A DNA stretch of 6,033 nucleotides from Acidimicrobiaceae bacterium (GTDB lineage: Bacteria > Actinomycetota > Acidimicrobiia > Acidimicrobiales > RAAP-2). Shown here one piece after another: positions 4,967 to 6,033 of the stretch. A program made the translations under genes and the position numbers. The stretch covers positions 1,012 through 7,044 of the forward strand of contig PMFY01000359.1 of assembly GCA_003157945.1 (NCBI GenBank). The letters run 5' to 3'. The first letter of the stretch is position 1; every line of letters begins with the position of its first letter. A model generated the notes under the pieces. The model ran no database searches. It had not been told where the DNA came from and saw nothing but the letters and a program-made list of their open reading frames with translations.

Positions 4967-6033
4967 AGCGCCACCGCCACGCGGTTCCCCTCGATGACGG
5001 CGGCGTGGGCCCGCCGGGGGGCCAGGCAGTCGCCGATCCGGTGGACCTCGAAGGGCGCGCCGTCGAGGGCCCGCCACAGCTCGTCCTCCGGCTGCTGGTG
5101 GACGGCACACACCACCCAGTCGCAGCGCCGCTCCTGGTCCGATCCGGTGGGGTGGTGCTGGAGCTGCAACGCCACCGGTGGCCCACCGTCGTCCGGTCGG
5201 GACACGCCCATCGGTACCAGGTCGACGGACTGGACGATGCCGAGCGCGTGGGCCTTCACGTTCCACGTCTCGAGGTCGAGGGTGATGCCGAGGTCCTGGC
5301 CGACCACCATCCCGTTGGTGACGACCTCCACCTCGCAGCCCCGGTCGGCCAGCAGCTCGGCCGTGGAGGTGGCCTGGTGGAAGCCCAGCTCGTCCACGAC
5401 CACCACCCGGCCCTCGGCACGGACCCGCCCCTCGAGCACGTCACGCACGTCGACGACCCGCTCGTCGTCCCCGGCCCACCACGGTCGGGCCGGGCGGGCC
5501 CCGGTCGCCAGGATGACGGCGTCGGGCGATTCGGCCCGGACGGTGTCCGCCGTCGCCTCGACACCGGTCCGCACGTCGACCCCTTCGCGCCGGGCGGCGA
5601 CGATGAGGTTGCGGGCGATGTCGAAGAACTCGGCCCGACTGGGCACGGCGGCGGCGGTGTGGGCCTGGCCGCCGAGGCGCCCGTGGCGCTCGAACAGGAC
5701 CACGCGGTGACCCCGCTCGGCGGCGGTCACCGCGGCCTGGAGCCCGCCGGGCCCACCCCCCACCACGACCACGCGTCGCCGACGACGGGGCCGGGGCACG
5801 ATGGCCGACTCGCGTCCGGTCCGTGGGTTCTCGATGCACCCCAGCCAGCGGTTGAGCCCCATCCGGCCGACGCACTCCTGGTTGCACGACAGGCAGGTGC
5901 GGACGTCGGTGGCGTGCCCGGAGCGCGCCTTGCCGGCGAAGTCGGGATCGGCGATCTGCCCGCGCACGACGCCGACCAGGTCGCACACGCCCTCGGCGAG
6001 CGCCCGGTCGGCCTGGAGCGGGTCCTTGAACCG
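4963..6033 (-). CDS. Mycofactocin-system FadH/old yellow enzyme family oxidoreductase (5' end outside window)
   Basis: This is the C-terminal 356 residues of a large iron-sulfur flavoenzyme like 2,4-dienoyl-CoA reductase and trimethylamine dehydrogenase. These have an FMN TIM barrel, a [4Fe-4S] cluster, and FAD and NAD(P)-type domains. Numbered from the window edge, the end of the barrel is residues 1-45 (FKDPLQADRALAEG, then RGQIADPDF). The cluster cysteines 47, 50, 54 and 66 have the spacing Cx2Cx3Cx11C, matching E. coli dienoyl-CoA reductase. The FAD motif is VVVVGGGPGG (88-97). A second nucleotide-binding region starts near 209 (RVVVVDELG), and the C-terminal FAD motif is IGDCLAPRRAHAAVIEGN (333-350). 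OYE-family enzymes of this layout recur in mycofactocin loci, but their substrate is unknown. I cannot assign which of the known mycofactocin OYE subgroups it belongs to. The frame is open to the window edge, so the internal GTG at 5988 is not a start. The stop overlaps the etfA GTG by 4 bases. Confidence 0.9.
   Translation of the reverse strand, partial: RFKDPLQADRALAEGVCDLVGVVRGQIADPDFAGKARSGHATDVRTCLSCNQECVGRMGLNRWLGCIENPRTGRESAIVPRPRRRRRVVVVGGGPGGLQAAVTAAERGHRVVLFERHGRLGGQAHTAAAVPSRAEFFDIARNLIVAARREGVDVRTGVEATADTVRAESPDAVILATGARPARPWWAGDDERVVDVRDVLEGRVRAEGRVVVVDELGFHQATSTAELLADRGCEVEVVTNGMVVGQDLGITLDLETWNVKAHALGIVQSVDLVPMGVSRPDDGGPPVALQLQHHPTGSDQERRCDWVVCAVHQQPEDELWRALDGAPFEVHRIGDCLAPRRAHAAVIEGNRVAVAL

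Noticed and set aside
3932..5266. N-terminally extended ETF alpha
   Set aside because: The first 100 codons lie inside the OYE gene and are Arg/Pro/Gly-rich. The GTG at 4966 gives a normal ETF alpha length and a typical GTGA overlap.
4481..5710. Long plus-strand open frame of 409 codons opposite etfA and the OYE gene
   Set aside because: The composition is low-complexity (Arg, Ser, Thr, Pro) with no motif, and it lies fully antisense to genes with intact cofactor motifs.
4963..5988. Start of the OYE gene at the GTG at 5988
   Set aside because: Conserved OYE barrel sequence continues upstream in frame to the window edge, so this GTG is an internal Val codon.
1..6033. Promoters, terminators, RNA genes, CRISPR arrays, mobile elements
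   Set aside because: No intergenic space exists between the genes, and no hairpin with a T run, direct repeat array, tRNA-like fold or transposase motif was seen on either strand.

Overview
The window is very GC-rich (well above 70% by eye) and every supported gene lies on the minus strand, so the genes read right to left. Base composition, GTG starts, end-to-end gene overlaps and the gene content point to an actinobacterium (Actinomycetota). I cannot place it more finely. The content is part of a mycofactocin (MFT) locus. Mycofactocin is a peptide-derived redox cofactor that serves dehydrogenases whose NAD(H) cannot exchange.

In transcription order the layout is as follows. (1) The C-terminal two thirds or so of an old-yellow-enzyme/FadH-type iron-sulfur flavoenzyme, 5' end outside the window (4963-6033). 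(2) An electron transfer flavoprotein alpha subunit (3932-4966). (3) A FixC/ETF:quinone-oxidoreductase-like flavoprotein (2629-3939). (4) A FixX-like ferredoxin with two four-cysteine sets (2318-2632). (5) An electron transfer flavoprotein beta subunit (1329-2321). (6) MftE, the creatininase-family peptidase of mycofactocin biosynthesis (625-1332). (7) The N-terminal 209 residues of a mycofactocin-coupled short-chain dehydrogenase, continuing past the left edge (1-628).

All six gene junctions overlap: five by 4 bases (ATGA or GTGA) and one by 8 bases. There is no intergenic DNA, and no promoter or terminator was seen. This looks like one translationally coupled operon whose promoter lies to the right of the window.

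As a system, the SDR would oxidise an alcohol or similar substrate with tightly bound NAD and pass electrons to mycofactocin. MftE is needed to make the cofactor. The ETF alpha/beta, FixC and FixX proteins form a complete electron-transfer module that could carry electrons from reduced mycofactocin or from the OYE-type enzyme to quinone. The linkage of these families with mycofactocin is established by gene context. The exact electron path is inference. The Fix genes run alpha-C-X-beta, so the two ETF subunits, usually adjacent, are separated. No tRNA, rRNA, CRISPR, insertion sequence or stretch over 300 bases without a gene was seen.
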